Origin: Alistipes onderdonkii
GTDB lineage: Bacteria; Bacteroidota; Bacteroidia; Bacteroidales; Rikenellaceae
DNA: 64,000 bases
Assembly: GCF_025145285.1 (NCBI RefSeq)
Contig: NZ_CP102251.1
Location: forward strand, 2,418,001 to 2,482,000
Direction of reading: 5' to 3'
Positions 49,602 to 60,040 of this stretch are shown piece by piece. The notes under the pieces were generated by a model. It saw nothing but the letters and a program-made list of their open reading frames with translations, did no database searches and had not been told where the DNA came from. Made by a program: the position numbers and the translations under genes. The first letter of the stretch is position 1, and each line of letters opens with the position of its first letter.

Positions 49602-50710
49602 TTCTTCAGAATTTGCAGGGCAAGGCGCTTCATGAAGCCGATGCCCACGTTGATAGCCCCTTCATCGGGGTTGAATGTCGCCGTGTGAGGACGTCCTGCC
49701 GCGGCGCCTACGCCCAGCCGGTAGAACAGCGACGGATATTTGGTGCAGTAAAAGCCGAAATCCTCGGCCGTGGTGCGCAGCGGCAGCATTTCGACCTGCA
49801 GTTTCTCCTCGCGGGCCAGTGCCGCGGCCTGTTTCACGAGGTGTTCGTCGTTGACCACGCAGGGGTAGCCGTGGCTGATGTCGACGACGATCCGCACCCC
49901 CAGGCGCTTGTCGATCTCGGCGGCGATGTTGCGGATGCGCTGGTGGATGATTTCGCGCTCACGCTCGTCGAACGTGCGCAGCGTCCCCTCCAGGTAGACC
50001 TCGTCGGGGACGATGTTCGTGGCGCCTCCGGCCTCTACGCGGCCGATCGAGAGCACGCACTCCTCGTGGTTGAGCGCGATGAGCCGCGTCACGAACTCCG
50101 CGGCGGCCGCCACGGGATCTTTCAGCTGCGGGCGCATGGCGCCGTGCCCGCCCGTGCCGTGTACCGAGAAGCGCAGTTCGTCGCTGGAGGCCATGTATTT
50201 CCCGGCGCGGAATCCCAGCGTCCCGACCTCCAGCTGCGGCTCGACGTGTTCGCCCACCACGGCACGTACCTCGTACCCTTCGAACGGGTTTTCGGCCAGT
50301 ACCAGCGACGCCCCGCCCGGGTTGCACTCTTCGCCCGGCTGGAACAGTCCGAAGAGCGTGCCGCGGAAGTCGGGTTCGGCGCCGAGCTGCTGCAATACCC
50401 CGAAGAGTACAGCCGCGTGCATGTCATGGCCGCAGGCGTGCATGACGCCGGGGTTGCACGACCGCCAGCCGATGTCGTTCTGTTCGGTGATCGGCAGGGC
50501 GTCGATGTCGGCGCGCAGCACTATGGCGCGGCGTTTGGGATCGGCTTTCCCGTGCCCTTCGATTCTGGCCAGTACGCCCGTCCGGGCGATGGGACGGTGT
50601 TCGATGCCCAGCTCCGTGAGCCGATCGGCGATGAAGGCTGCCGTGGCGTGTTCCTTGAACGACAGTTCGGGGTGTGCATGCAGGTGGCGGCGGAATTCTG
50701 TGGGATTCAT
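49598..50710 (-). CDS. M20D family metallopeptidase/amidohydrolase
   Basis: A 370-residue zinc enzyme of the hippurate hydrolase / N-acyl-amino-acid amidohydrolase type. Metal-site blocks are HLHAHPELSF, HACGHDMHAA and GEECNPGG, with the lid-dimerisation domain in the middle (SVHGTGGHGAMRP). The usual substrates are N-acyl amino acids in the cytosol; the exact one is unknown. It lies 9 bases after metF and overlaps rnr by 4 bases. Confidence 0.87.
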   Translation of the reverse strand: MNPTEFRRHLHAHPELSFKEHATAAFIADRLTELGIEHRPIARTGVLARIEGHGKADPKRRAIVLRADIDALPITEQNDIGWRSCNPGVMHACGHDMHAAVLFGVLQQLGAEPDFRGTLFGLFQPGEECNPGGASLVLAENPFEGYEVRAVVGEHVEPQLEVGTLGFRAGKYMASSDELRFSVHGTGGHGAMRPQLKDPVAAAAEFVTRLIALNHEECVLSIGRVEAGGATNIVPDEVYLEGTLRTFDEREREIIHQRIRNIAAEIDKRLGVRIVVDISHGYPCVVNDEHLVKQAAALAREEKLQVEMLPLRTTAEDFGFYCTKYPSLFYRLGVGAAAGRPHTATFNPDEGAINVGIGFMKRLALQILKK

Positions 50711-50719
50711 TTGTGTCGT

Positions 50720-51685
50720 TTAAAATATCGCTTTTGCAATCTTTATGATGTTGTCGGCCTTGCCCATCGGGTAGTAGTGCAGGACGGGGACGCCCGCCTC
50801 GACCAGCTCCCGGCTCTGGGCGACGGCCCACTCGGTGCCGACTTCGCGGACGGCTTTCGGGTCGTCCTTGTGGCGCAGCACCTCGCGCTCGAGTTCCTCG
50901 GGGATATGGCAGCCGAAGGTCCGGGGCAGCAGCGTCAGGTGGCGCACCGTCGATAACGGCTTGATGCCCGGGATGATCGGGACGGTGATGCCGGCCTCGC
51001 GGCACCGGCGTACGTAATCGAAGAACCGCGCGTTGTCGTAGAAGAGCTGCGTGACGACGTATTCCGCCCCGGCATCGACCTTCGCCTTGAGGCAGGCGAT
51101 GTCGGCCTCGGGCGAGGCGGCTTCCTCGTGCATCTCCGGGTAACCCGCCACGCCGATCGAGAATTTCGAGTGGTGGCACTCCTCGACCTCGCCGTCGACG
51201 AACTGGCCGCGGTTCATGGCCGCGATCTGCCGCACGAGGTCAACGGCATGCGTATGTCCCTGCGGGTGGGGCATGAAGAACTTTTCGTTCTGCGACTTGT
51301 CGCCGCGCAGCGCCAGTACGTTGTGCAGGCCGAGGAAATCGAGGTCGATCAGCGCATCCTCGATGTCGTATTTCGACTGCCCGCCGCAGATCAGGTGCGG
51401 TACGACTTCGACGCCGTATTTCTTCTGGATGGCGGCCGAGATGCCCACCGTGCCGGGGCGGCGGCGTACGACGTGCCATTCGACGCTGCCATCGGGACGC
51501 ACCGCCTGCTTGATGCCTTCGCGGTGGAACGTCACGTTGATGTAGGCCGGGTCGAATCCGATCAGCCGGTCGATGCTCTCGAAGACGCCGCCCATGCCGT
51601 CGCCCTTGAGCGGCGGCAGCAGTTCGAAGGCAAAGCGCGTGCGGCGTTGCTCGACGGCCTTATTGATGATGTCTACGACATTCAT
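50720..51685 (-). CDS. metF: 5,10-methylenetetrahydrofolate reductase
   Basis: A 321-residue FAD enzyme that makes 5-methyl-THF, the methyl donor of MetH, the gene right upstream (5-base gap). The TIM-barrel signs are AFELLPP with the catalytic Glu near residue 21, YINVTFHREG, ALRGD and TQLFYD. The slightly long form and the HHSKFSIGVAGYPE block are normal for Bacteroidetes. Confidence 0.95.
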   Translation of the reverse strand: MNVVDIINKAVEQRRTRFAFELLPPLKGDGMGGVFESIDRLIGFDPAYINVTFHREGIKQAVRPDGSVEWHVVRRRPGTVGISAAIQKKYGVEVVPHLICGGQSKYDIEDALIDLDFLGLHNVLALRGDKSQNEKFFMPHPQGHTHAVDLVRQIAAMNRGQFVDGEVEECHHSKFSIGVAGYPEMHEEAASPEADIACLKAKVDAGAEYVVTQLFYDNARFFDYVRRCREAGITVPIIPGIKPLSTVRHLTLLPRTFGCHIPEELEREVLRHKDDPKAVREVGTEWAVAQSRELVEAGVPVLHYYPMGKADNIIKIAKAIF

Positions 51686-51690
51686 GGGGT

Positions 51691-54600
51691 TCAGATATTA
51701 TGCGGTATGAGTTTTTTTACCAGTTCGACATCCAGCCCGCGGCGCCGGGCGTAGTCGAGCAGTTGTTTGGTGTCGACCGTGCCGACCGAGAAGTAGTCCG
51801 CGTCGGCCAGCAGCAGTCCGCAGAGTGCCTCCCCGGGATCGACCATGTAATTTTCCGTGAGTTTCATGCCCGTGGTCAGTTCGGCCGCCAGCAGGTCGAA
51901 AACCTCGCGCTTGAGCGAATGGTCGGGCGATGCGGGGTAACCGAACGCCATCCTGCGTCCGCGGTATTCGCCGCGGATGACCTGCCGGGGTGTGGGCGCT
52001 TCGCCGGTTTCGTAGCCCCACATCTGCCGCCGCACGAACGAGTGCACGGCTTCGGCGAACGCCTCGGTCAGTCGGTCGGCCAGCAGCTTGGCCATGATGG
52101 CGTTGTAGTCGTCGCCCCCGGCGCGGAATTTTTCGCACAGCTCCTTCAGCCCGATGCCCGCCGTCACGGCGAAGCAGCCGATCCAATCGCCTTCCGGGGC
52201 GATGAAATCCGCCAGCGAGAGGTTGTCCTGCCCGCGGGTCTGGTTGCGGAGCATCGCCAGGCGGTGTTCGCGGCCCTTGGGGTCTGTGATCCAGATGTCG
52301 TCGCCCTCGGAACGCGCCGGGAAGATGCCTACGGCGGCTTGCAGCGTGAGTAACCGCTCGTCGCGGATGCGTGCCAGCAGCGCTTGCGCGTCGGCGAATA
52401 CCTTGCGGGCCTCCTCCCCCTTTTCGGGGTGGTCGAGGATCTCGGGGTAACGCCCCTTCAACCCCCATGCCGGGAAAAAGAAGTTCCAGTCGATGTAGGG
52501 CTCGGCATCGGCCACGTCGAAATCGGGGAAGACCATCCGTCCTGGGTGTGCCGGTACGACGGGACGGTGCGGTGTGGCGCCCTTGAGGGCTTTGCGCACC
52601 TCGACGATCGGGATCAGGTTGCGTGTGCGCTCGGCGCTCTCGTATTCGCTCCGCATGGCCTGCTGTCCGGCGCGGACTTTGTCGGCGTAAAGTGCCCCGT
52701 CGGGGCCGAGCAATTGTGCCAGTATCTGGCTGTTGCGGCTGGCGTTGGGCGAATGGACAACCACGCCCGCGTAGACCGGGGCGATCTTCACCGCCGTGTG
52801 CAGGTCGGAGGTCGTCGCCCCGCCGATAATGACCGGGATGCGCAGGGCGCGGCGTTCCAGCTCCTCGCAGACATGCGCCATCTCGTCGAGCGACGGGGTG
52901 ATCAGCCCGCTCAGGCAGATGCAGTCGGCGCCCCACGCCACCGCCTCGTCGACTATTCGCTGCGACTCGACCATCACGCCCAGATCCTTTATTTCGTATC
53001 CGTTGCAGGCCATCACGACCGCCACGATATTCTTTCCGATGTCGTGCACGTCGCCTTTCACGGTGGCGATCAGCACCTTGCCCGCTCGGTTCGGCACCCC
53101 GGCCGCCCCCTGCTCGATGTAGGGCGTAAGCGCCGCCACGGCGCGCTTCATCACGCGGGCGGTTTTCACTACCTGCGGCAGGAACATCTTGCCTTCGCCG
53201 AAGAGTGTGCCGACATGTTCCATGGCGGGCATCAGCAGCGTGTCGATCACGGCCATCGGGCTGCCCAGGGCTTCGTAACCCTCCAGCGCATCCTGCTCGA
53301 TGAAATCCGCCACGCCTTTGAGCATTGCGTGGCCGATGCGCTCGCTGAGCGTCCCCGCGCGCCATGCGTCGGGAGCCTGGGGCTGCGTCTGGGCGACCGT
53401 GCGCACCTGCTGGGCATATTCGGTGAGCCGCTCTGCGGCGTCCGGGCGGCGGCAGAGGATCACGTCCTCGACCCGTTCGAGCAGTTCGGGCTCTATTTCG
53501 CTGTAAACCCGCACCATCTGCGGGTTGACGATGCCCATGTCCATCCCGGCGCGGATGGCGTGGTAGAGGAACGCCGAGTGCATCGCCTCGCGCACGGCGT
53601 TGTTGCCGCGGAAGGCGAACGAGAGGTTCGACACGCCGCCCGAGACCTTGGCATGGGGCAGGTTCCGCTTGATCCAGCGCGTGGCGTCGATAAAGGCTTT
53701 GGCATAGCTGTCGTGCTCGGGGATTCCCGTCGCCACGGCCAGCACGTTGGGGTCGAAGATGATGTCCTCGGCAGGGAATCCCGCATCGGTGAGCAGCTTG
53801 TAGGCGCGTCCGGCCACCTCGGTCTTACGTTCGTAGGTGTCGGCTTGTCCCCGCTCGTCGAAAAGCATCACCACGGCGGCCGCACCGTAGCGGTGTATCT
53901 CCTGCGCGCGGCGCAGGAATTCGGCTTCGCCCTCCTTGAGCGATATGGAGTTCACGACGGCCTTGCCCTGCGTGACCTGCAACCCGGCCACGAGCACCTC
54001 CCATTTCGACGAGTCGATCATCGTCGGTACGCGGGCTATCTCGGGTTCCGACGCCATCAGGTTGAGGAACGTGCGCATGGCCTCCGCACCGTCGATCAGC
54101 CCGTCGTCCATGCAGACGTCGACGATCTGTGCCCCGGCGTCGACCTGGGCGCGGGCGACGGAGAGCGCCTCTTCGTAGTTGCCCTCGCGGATCAGCCGCG
54201 CGAACTTGGCCGAGCCTGCGACGTTGGTGCGTTCGCCGACGTTCACGAAATTGGCTTCGGGGACGATGCGCAGCGGTTCGAGGCCGCTCAGCGTCGTGAC
54301 ATGTTTGGGTGCCGGCACGGGGCGCGGGGCGTAGTTCCCTGCGATCTTCGCCAGCTCGAAGATATGTGCCGGCGTGGTGCCGCAGCATCCGCCGACGATG
54401 TTTACCAGCCCGCGGCGCATGTATTCGCCGACGTCGCGGGCGAACATCTCGGGTGTTTCGTCGTAGCCGCCCATGACATTGGGAAGCCCGGCGTTGGGGT
54501 GTGCCGAGATGCGGAATTCGGCCACTGCGGTCAGCCGTTCGAGGTAGGGCATCAGTTGCCGGGCGCCGTAGGCGCAGTTGAAGCCGACGGAGAGGAGCCG

Positions 54601-55305
54601 CGCATGCGATACCGAGGCGTAGAAAGCCTCGACGGTCTGTCCCGAGAGGGTGCGGCCGCTGGCGTCGGCCAGCGTGCCCGAGATCATGACGGGGATTGCG
54701 CGTCCGAGCTGGGCGGCCAGTGTGTCGATGGCGTAGAGGGCGGCCTTGGCGTTGAGCGTGTCGAAAACGGTTTCGACCAGCAGGACATCCGCGCCGCCGT
54801 CCACGAGGCCGCGCGCCTGGTCGGTGTAGGCTTCGGCCAGCTGCGTGAAGGTCACCTCGCGGGCTGCGGGGTTCCCGACGTCGGCCGACATCGAGGCCGT
54901 GCGGTTGGTCGGGCCTATCGATCCCGCCACGAAGCGGGGCTTCTGCGGGTTGCGGGCCGTGAATTCGTCGGCTGCGCTGCGTGCCACCCCGGCCGCCGCA
55001 CGCGAAATCTCATAGGCGTATGCCTCCAGCCCGTAGTCGGCCAGCGACACGGCGTTGGCGTTGAAAGAGTCGGTCTCGATGATGTCGGCGCCCGCCTGCA
55101 GGTATTTTACGTGTATTTCGCGCACCGCCCCGGGGCGTGTCACCGCCAGCAGGTCGTTGCATCCTTTGAGCAGTACGTTCCAGTCGCGGAACCGTTCGCC
55201 GCGGTAATCCTTCTCCGTGAATCCGTACTGCTGCACCATGGTGCCGAAGCCGCCGTCGAGCAGCAGGATGCGGGATTCGAGCGCCTCGTATAACTTGTTT
55301 GCCAT
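51691..55305 (-). CDS. metH: Cobalamin-dependent methionine synthase
   Basis: A full-length four-module enzyme, 1204 residues. The homocysteine module carries zinc-ligand cysteines in GFNCAYGAR and VGGCCGTTP. The methyl-THF module begins near residue 355 (NVGERTNVAGSAKF). The cobalamin module has GDVHDIGKN with axial His754 and a SGLITPS loop. The C-terminal AdoMet activation module ends with FGYPASPDHSLK. It transfers methyl from methyl-THF to homocysteine. It starts next to the glutaminyl cyclase stop with no gap. No cobalamin riboswitch was seen upstream. Confidence 0.97.
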   Translation of the reverse strand: MANKLYEALESRILLLDGGFGTMVQQYGFTEKDYRGERFRDWNVLLKGCNDLLAVTRPGAVREIHVKYLQAGADIIETDSFNANAVSLADYGLEAYAYEISRAAAGVARSAADEFTARNPQKPRFVAGSIGPTNRTASMSADVGNPAAREVTFTQLAEAYTDQARGLVDGGADVLLVETVFDTLNAKAALYAIDTLAAQLGRAIPVMISGTLADASGRTLSGQTVEAFYASVSHARLLSVGFNCAYGARQLMPYLERLTAVAEFRISAHPNAGLPNVMGGYDETPEMFARDVGEYMRRGLVNIVGGCCGTTPAHIFELAKIAGNYAPRPVPAPKHVTTLSGLEPLRIVPEANFVNVGERTNVAGSAKFARLIREGNYEEALSVARAQVDAGAQIVDVCMDDGLIDGAEAMRTFLNLMASEPEIARVPTMIDSSKWEVLVAGLQVTQGKAVVNSISLKEGEAEFLRRAQEIHRYGAAAVVMLFDERGQADTYERKTEVAGRAYKLLTDAGFPAEDIIFDPNVLAVATGIPEHDSYAKAFIDATRWIKRNLPHAKVSGGVSNLSFAFRGNNAVREAMHSAFLYHAIRAGMDMGIVNPQMVRVYSEIEPELLERVEDVILCRRPDAAERLTEYAQQVRTVAQTQPQAPDAWRAGTLSERIGHAMLKGVADFIEQDALEGYEALGSPMAVIDTLLMPAMEHVGTLFGEGKMFLPQVVKTARVMKRAVAALTPYIEQGAAGVPNRAGKVLIATVKGDVHDIGKNIVAVVMACNGYEIKDLGVMVESQRIVDEAVAWGADCICLSGLITPSLDEMAHVCEELERRALRIPVIIGGATTSDLHTAVKIAPVYAGVVVHSPNASRNSQILAQLLGPDGALYADKVRAGQQAMRSEYESAERTRNLIPIVEVRKALKGATPHRPVVPAHPGRMVFPDFDVADAEPYIDWNFFFPAWGLKGRYPEILDHPEKGEEARKVFADAQALLARIRDERLLTLQAAVGIFPARSEGDDIWITDPKGREHRLAMLRNQTRGQDNLSLADFIAPEGDWIGCFAVTAGIGLKELCEKFRAGGDDYNAIMAKLLADRLTEAFAEAVHSFVRRQMWGYETGEAPTPRQVIRGEYRGRRMAFGYPASPDHSLKREVFDLLAAELTTGMKLTENYMVDPGEALCGLLLADADYFSVGTVDTKQLLDYARRRGLDVELVKKLIPHNI

Positions 55306-56097
55306 TTACTTTCCGATGATTTCTATTTCGAAGAGTTTGCTCCAGTTCTTGCCCGTCACGAAGATGCGCTTCCCGGCGGCATCGTATGCGATGCCGTTCA
55401 GTACGTCGGTCGTGGGCGTAACCTCCTCGTCGGGCAACAGTCCCGTGAGGTCTACGACCCCTTCGACCACGCCCGTCGCCGGGTCGATAATGACGATCTG
55501 GTCGGTCGTGTAGACGTTGGCCCACAACTTGCCGTCGATCCACTCCAGTTCGTTGAGGAAATTGATCGCCATGCCTTTGAGCGTCACCGTCGTGCGTTTC
55601 TCGCGTTTGAACGTCGCAGGGTCGAGCGTGTAGATATTGGCCGTGCCGTCCGACATGTAGAGCTTCTGCCCGTCGGTGGTCAGTCCCCAGCCTTCGCCGG
55701 GATAGCGGAACTCCTTGATTTTCTTGCCTGTTTTCAGGTCGTAGACATAGGCTTTGTTCGATTGCCACGTGAGCTGGTACAACTTGCCGTCGAGCAGCGT
55801 GATCCCTTCGCCGAAATCCTCCTGCGGCAGCCGTGCGAACACCTCCGTGCGCCCGGTTTCGAGGTCGAGGGTCTGCACGACCGATTCGCCGTGCTCTCCG
55901 GTGCCTTCCCACAGCAGGCCGTCGGCGAATTGCAGCCCCTGCGTGTAACTGGTCGTCGGGTGGGGGTGTACACTCCGTACGGCATATGTGTATTCTTTCG
56001 GCGTGACAGGAGCCTCGGGGCGTTTGGCACGGGCCTGGTTCCCGCCGCATGCTACCAGCAGCAGGCCGGATAACAGAACGCTTGCGAACTTTTCCAT
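55306..56097 (-). CDS. Glutaminyl-peptide cyclotransferase (beta-propeller type), lipoprotein
   Basis: A 263-residue protein with a lipoprotein signal (LLVAC) and a five-bladed propeller pattern typical of plant/bacterial glutamine cyclotransferases. Visible blocks are TSYTQGLQF, LWEGTGEHGES, EGWGLTTDGQKLYMSDGT, NELEWIDGKLWANVYTTD and VLNGIAY. It would convert N-terminal Gln of exported proteins to pyroglutamate. That fits with lipoprotein processing in Bacteroidetes, where many exported proteins begin with Gln. First gene of the unit leading into metH. Confidence 0.87.
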   Translation of the reverse strand: MEKFASVLLSGLLLVACGGNQARAKRPEAPVTPKEYTYAVRSVHPHPTTSYTQGLQFADGLLWEGTGEHGESVVQTLDLETGRTEVFARLPQEDFGEGITLLDGKLYQLTWQSNKAYVYDLKTGKKIKEFRYPGEGWGLTTDGQKLYMSDGTANIYTLDPATFKREKRTTVTLKGMAINFLNELEWIDGKLWANVYTTDQIVIIDPATGVVEGVVDLTGLLPDEEVTPTTDVLNGIAYDAAGKRIFVTGKNWSKLFEIEIIGK

Positions 56098-56117
56098 TTT
56101 CTCGTTTTACTTGGAGG

Positions 56118-56125
56118 CAAAGATA
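56118..56125 (-). promoter_or_regulatory. -7 promoter box of the cyclotransferase-metH-metF unit
   Basis: Minus strand TATCTTTG, 20 bases before the start codon. Confidence 0.55.
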
Positions 56126-56364
56126 CGAAAAACCCGGCATATGACGAATTTTTTATCGTTCATTGCACAATCGGTGCGGCGGCGGACGTCCGGGACAGCT
56201 CCGCAGCGCCTGTCCGTCCGGCAGGCAGTATTCCGGCCGGGTCTGCCGCCTGCCTGTCCGTCCATCCGCCGCTTGGCCCTTTGTCGGCTTGTCGCCTGCC
56301 AACCTTCCGCCTGCCCGCTGTTCCCCGCCGAACGGGCTGGTATACATATAATTTGGAAAAATTG
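56126..56364. repeat. Pyrimidine-rich degenerate repeat in the divergent gap before tig
   Basis: About 180 bases (roughly 56170-56340) are made of repeated CCTGTCCGTCC, CGCCTGCC and TTCCGCCTGCC steps. There is no gene. The composition resembles the low-complexity stretch at 3540-3710. Confidence 0.35.
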
Positions 56365-56394
56365 TTGCTTTCTCGGTGAAAATCGCTATCTTTG
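56365..56394 (+). promoter_or_regulatory. Promoter of trigger factor
   Basis: TTG (56365-56367), 19 bp, TATCTTTG (56387-56394), with a leader of about 50 bases. This is an ideal Bacteroidetes spacing. Confidence 0.7.
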
Positions 56395-56448
56395 CAACCC
56401 GATTTCGGAACGGAAAATAGGATAACAACAATATAGCAACCATTCATT

Positions 56449-57774
56449 ATGAAGATCGTAAGAGAACAACGCGAAGAAAACAACTCGCTGCTCCGGGTGA
56501 CGGTGGGCGAGGAGGATTACGGCCAGGCCGTCGAGAAGGAGCTGCGCGAGTACAAGCGCAAGGCCAACATCCCCGGCTTCCGTCCCGGCATGGTGCCCAT
56601 GGGCCTTGTCAAGAAGATGTACGGCAAAGGCGTGCTGGCCGAGCAGTCGTACCGTACGGCGTCGAACGCCGTGTTCGAATATCTCCAGAAGGAGAAGATC
56701 GACTATCTGGGCGACGTGATCCCTTCGGAGGAGCAGGGCGATTTCGATTTCGAAAACGGCAAGGAGTTCGATTTCGTGTTCGAGATCGGCGAAGCTCCCG
56801 AGATCAAACTCGATCTTTCGGACAAGGATAAGGTGACCTACCACAAGATCAAGGTCGACAAGAAGATGCACGACGACTACCGTGCCAACTACCTGCGCCG
56901 TTTCGGCCGCCTGGTCGACGCCGACGAGGTGACCTCGGACGAGGCGCTGTCCGTAACGCTCGACAACGGCGAGATGAACGTTGCCGACGCTTATGTCGGG
57001 TTGATCTCGATGTCGGAGGAGGAGCGCAAGCCGTTCATCGGCAAGAAGGTGGGCTTCAAGACCACGGTCAACGTCAACGAACTTTACAAGAATCCGTCGC
57101 AGCGTGCTGCCGTGCTGCAGGTCAAGGAGGACGAGCTGGAGGGCATCAACCCCGAATTTTCGCTGGAGATCACCAAGATCCGCAAGTTCGCCGAACCGGA
57201 GCTGAACGAGGAGTTCTTCAAGATGGCATTCCCCGCAGGCGAGGTTACCGACCAGGCCGGGCTGGATAAGTTCATCGACGCGCAGATCGGGCAGGAGCTC
57301 CGCCGCGAAAGCGATTACCTCTTCACGCTCCAGCTGCGTGACTACCTCGTGAAGAAGGCCGCGCTGAAGATGCCCGAGAAATTCCTCAAGCGCTGGCTCT
57401 TTACCATCAACGAAGGCAAGTTCTCGATGGAGGATATCGACAAGGATTTCGACCAGTTCCTCAAGATGTTCACGTGGAACTACCTCCAGAAGCATTTCAT
57501 CAAGCAGGACAACCTCTCCGTAACAAAGGAGGAGGCGCTCGCCGAGGCCAAGTCGCTGGCCGCCGCGCAGTTCGCTCAGTACGGGATGCCGTCGGCGCCC
57601 GAGGATATGCTCGCCGGCTATGCCGAGAAGATCCTCGCCGACAAGGATCAGGGCCAGAAGATTTACGAGAAGCTCTACGAAGCGAAGGTCGTCGAAGATG
57701 TGAAATCGAAGATCAAGGTGACGGAAAAAGCCGTATCTGCGGAGGATTTCGCTAAATTGGCCCAGGCACTTTAG
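56449..57774 (+). CDS. tig: Trigger factor (ribosome-associated chaperone)
   Basis: A 441-residue chaperone. The ribosome-docking signature IPGFRPGMVP lies at residues 41-50. The central PPIase-like domain is poorly conserved, as usual in Bacteroidetes. The C-terminal helical cradle includes KMPEKFLKRWLF and ends SAEDFAKLAQAL. It stands just upstream of clpPX, the common bacterial order, but has its own promoter and terminator. Confidence 0.93.
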   Translation: MKIVREQREENNSLLRVTVGEEDYGQAVEKELREYKRKANIPGFRPGMVPMGLVKKMYGKGVLAEQSYRTASNAVFEYLQKEKIDYLGDVIPSEEQGDFDFENGKEFDFVFEIGEAPEIKLDLSDKDKVTYHKIKVDKKMHDDYRANYLRRFGRLVDADEVTSDEALSVTLDNGEMNVADAYVGLISMSEEERKPFIGKKVGFKTTVNVNELYKNPSQRAAVLQVKEDELEGINPEFSLEITKIRKFAEPELNEEFFKMAFPAGEVTDQAGLDKFIDAQIGQELRRESDYLFTLQLRDYLVKKAALKMPEKFLKRWLFTINEGKFSMEDIDKDFDQFLKMFTWNYLQKHFIKQDNLSVTKEEALAEAKSLAAAQFAQYGMPSAPEDMLAGYAEKILADKDQGQKIYEKLYEAKVVEDVKSKIKVTEKAVSAEDFAKLAQAL

Positions 57775-57799
57775 TATTTGCGGAAAAAATCTTATCTTT

Positions 57800-57834
57800 G
57801 GACTTTGCAGGCGTGATGTTTGCAAAGTCCTTTT
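57800..57834 (+). terminator. Terminator of tig
   Basis: Perfect 10-bp stem GGACTTTGCA with TGCAAAGTCC, 11-base loop, TTTT. Confidence 0.75.
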
Positions 57835-58032
57835 GTTTGTTTCAGCGCCTTTTCCGGTGGCGGCCGAAAGAACCGGATATATGGAAATTCTCCCTGTGCA
57901 AAGGGAGGTTCAGCGGGATTTTAATTATGGAATGCGGTGCACGGAGGCGCCGTAATATGAGTCCGACGAGTTCCATGAGCGAAAATCCCGACATGCTTTG
58001 TAAAACCTGAATTCGCCGGGCTCGCTTTTGAT

Positions 58033-58700
58033 ATGTCAGAATTTGAAAAATACGCACGGAACCATTGCGGCATCAGTTCGCTGAAACTGCATGACTTCCA
58101 GTCGGTAAGCGCATCGTATGTGTCGCCGACGATCATCGAGGAGCGCCAGTTGAACATCGCTACGATGGACGTCTTCTCGCGCCTGATGATGGATCGCATC
58201 ATCTTCCTCGGCGCGCCGATCTACGACGACGCGGCCAATATCATCCAGGCACAGCTGCTCTTCCTCGAATCTGTCGATCCCGAAAAGGACATACAGATAT
58301 ATATTAATTCGCCCGGCGGGTCGGTTTCGGCCGGATTGGGTATTTACGACACCATGCAGCTCGTCAATTCCGACGTGGCGACCATCTGCACCGGGCTGGC
58401 GGCCTCGATGGGCGCCGTGCTCCTGACCGCCGGCGCCAAGGGCAAACGCTCGGCGCTGCCCCATTCGCGGGTGATGATCCACCAGCCGCTGGGCGGGGCG
58501 CAGGGACAGGCGTCGGACATCGAGATCACGGCGCGTGAGATCATGAAGACCAAGCGCGAGCTGTACGAGATACTCGCGGCGCATTCGGGCGTTTCGGTCA
58601 GGAAGATCGAGAAGGACGCCGACCGCGATTACTGGCTTTCGGCCCGCGAGGCGAAGGAGTACGGGCTGATCGACGAGGTTCTTTCAAAACGTGGGAAGTG

Positions 58701-58701
<1 letters not shown>
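58033..58701 (+). CDS. clpP: ATP-dependent Clp protease proteolytic subunit
   Basis: A 222-residue serine protease that forms the 14-mer chamber. The triad is Ser125 (GLAASMGA), His150 (RVMIHQP) and Asp199 (DADRDYWL), and the INSPGGSV strand precedes it. It is directly coupled to clpX by a TGATG overlap. The promoter is not clear; a TATCTTTG at 57793 overlaps the tig terminator. Confidence 0.96.
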
Positions 58702-59978
<1,277 letters not shown>

Positions 59979-59990
59979 TATCTTTTTTAT

Positions 59991-59998
59991 TACTTTTG
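59991..59998 (+). promoter_or_regulatory. -7 promoter box of transketolase
   Basis: TACTTTTG, 42 bases before the ATG, with a TTG 17 bases upstream. Confidence 0.5.
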
Positions 59999-60040
59999 CA
60001 GCGAGAACCCTAAGACAAAACCATAAAACCACAGACTGAT

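Noticed and set aside
55306..56364. Cobalamin riboswitch upstream of metH
   Set aside because: The leader of the unit is about 20 bases from the promoter box and no B12-box-like element was found.
57793..57800. TATCTTTG box as a clpP promoter
   Set aside because: It overlaps the tig terminator stem and would give a 230-base leader starting inside the hairpin, so it is probably chance.
57798..58010. Possible 70-residue protein between tig and clpP
   Set aside because: It starts at TTG inside the tig terminator and shows no family pattern or initiation context. Treated as non-coding.
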